From Hoylesella enoeca JCM 12259 (GTDB lineage: Bacteria > Bacteroidota > Bacteroidia > Bacteroidales > Bacteroidaceae), in the NCBI RefSeq assembly GCF_000613405.1, contig NZ_BAIX01000004.1, positions 62,001-126,000 of the forward strand: a stretch of DNA of 64,000 nucleotides, given 5' to 3'. Positions 63,985 to 64,000 of this stretch are shown one piece after another. Every line of letters begins with the position of its first letter. Position 1 is the stretch's first letter. The notes beneath the pieces were generated by a model that saw only the letters and a list, made by a program, of their open reading frames with translations, was not told the DNA's origin and made no database searches. Made by a program: the position numbers and the translations under genes.

Positions 63985-64000
63985 GCGTAAATCAGTAAAA

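Overview
The window looks like chromosomal DNA of a Bacteroidales bacterium, most likely of the Prevotellaceae (inference). The reasons are the many Bacteroidetes-type promoters with a TAnnTTTG -7 box, a MurF-alanine racemase fusion, a Rho with a long acidic insert, GSCFA, DUF4492, GLPGLI and fimbrillin-like genes, malic enzyme fused to a phosphotransacetylase-like domain, and the aromatic operon order pheA - aminotransferase - DAHP synthase/chorismate mutase - prephenate dehydrogenase.

Layout. 0-5.4 kb: a minus-strand export operon (coiled-coil protein, TolC, HlyD, two ABC-2 permeases). 5.9-6.5 kb: a VapBC-type toxin-antitoxin pair. 6.5-9.3 kb: module A, made of a structured leader with an (AC)n tract, a small acidic protein, a fimbrillin-like lipoprotein and an HU-like protein. 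9.3-11 kb: a REP-type transposase, a 22-bp-period palindrome array, an orphan DUF4492 gene and a DUF6261-like gene. 11-25 kb: housekeeping genes (FKBP, glyS, TrpB2, Na+/solute symporter, TRIC channel, 2-hydroxyacid dehydrogenase, rarA, murF-alr, GSCFA). 25-38 kb: rpsA, rho, a DPM1-like glycosyltransferase, mfd, a small porin, kdsA, kdsD and a phospholipase D-like protein. 38-40.5 kb: maeB. 40.9-49.1 kb: a probable RiPP (ribosomally made, modified peptide) locus, bounded by inverted copies of a 103-bp repeat. 49.4-54.2 kb: an NAD(P)-binding protein and the phenylalanine/tyrosine operon, with a Phe/Tyr-rich leader peptide and attenuator. 54.7-56.9 kb: TPR protein, outer-membrane protein and a methyltransferase remnant. 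57-60 kb: module B, a paralogue of module A. 60.1-64 kb: lysozyme and HU remnants, recA, a saccharopine dehydrogenase-family enzyme and a DUF6621-like protein.

Main discoveries. (1) A six-gene RiPP-type operon plus divergent LuxR-family regulator. Its precursor was found in a stretch otherwise without an annotated gene and carries a CxxCxxCxxC core; it is followed by a PqqD-like/radical SAM/SPASM maturase, an ABC exporter, an outer-membrane receptor-like protein and a GLPGLI protein. (2) A Phe/Tyr attenuator ahead of pheA with a clear terminator/antiterminator switch. (3) Five intergenic arrays that share a 22-bp period but use different core sequences. (4) A duplicated leader/small protein/fimbrillin/HU module. 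(5) A dispersed palindromic element in five copies.

Caution on sequence quality. About seventeen genes or junctions, including recA (twice), kdsA and kdsD, are broken by single-base indels, mostly deletions in short homopolymers. These look like sequencing or assembly errors rather than real pseudogenes. I give such genes as one feature spanning the break. One consequence is that an apparent KdsA-KdsD fusion is an artefact.
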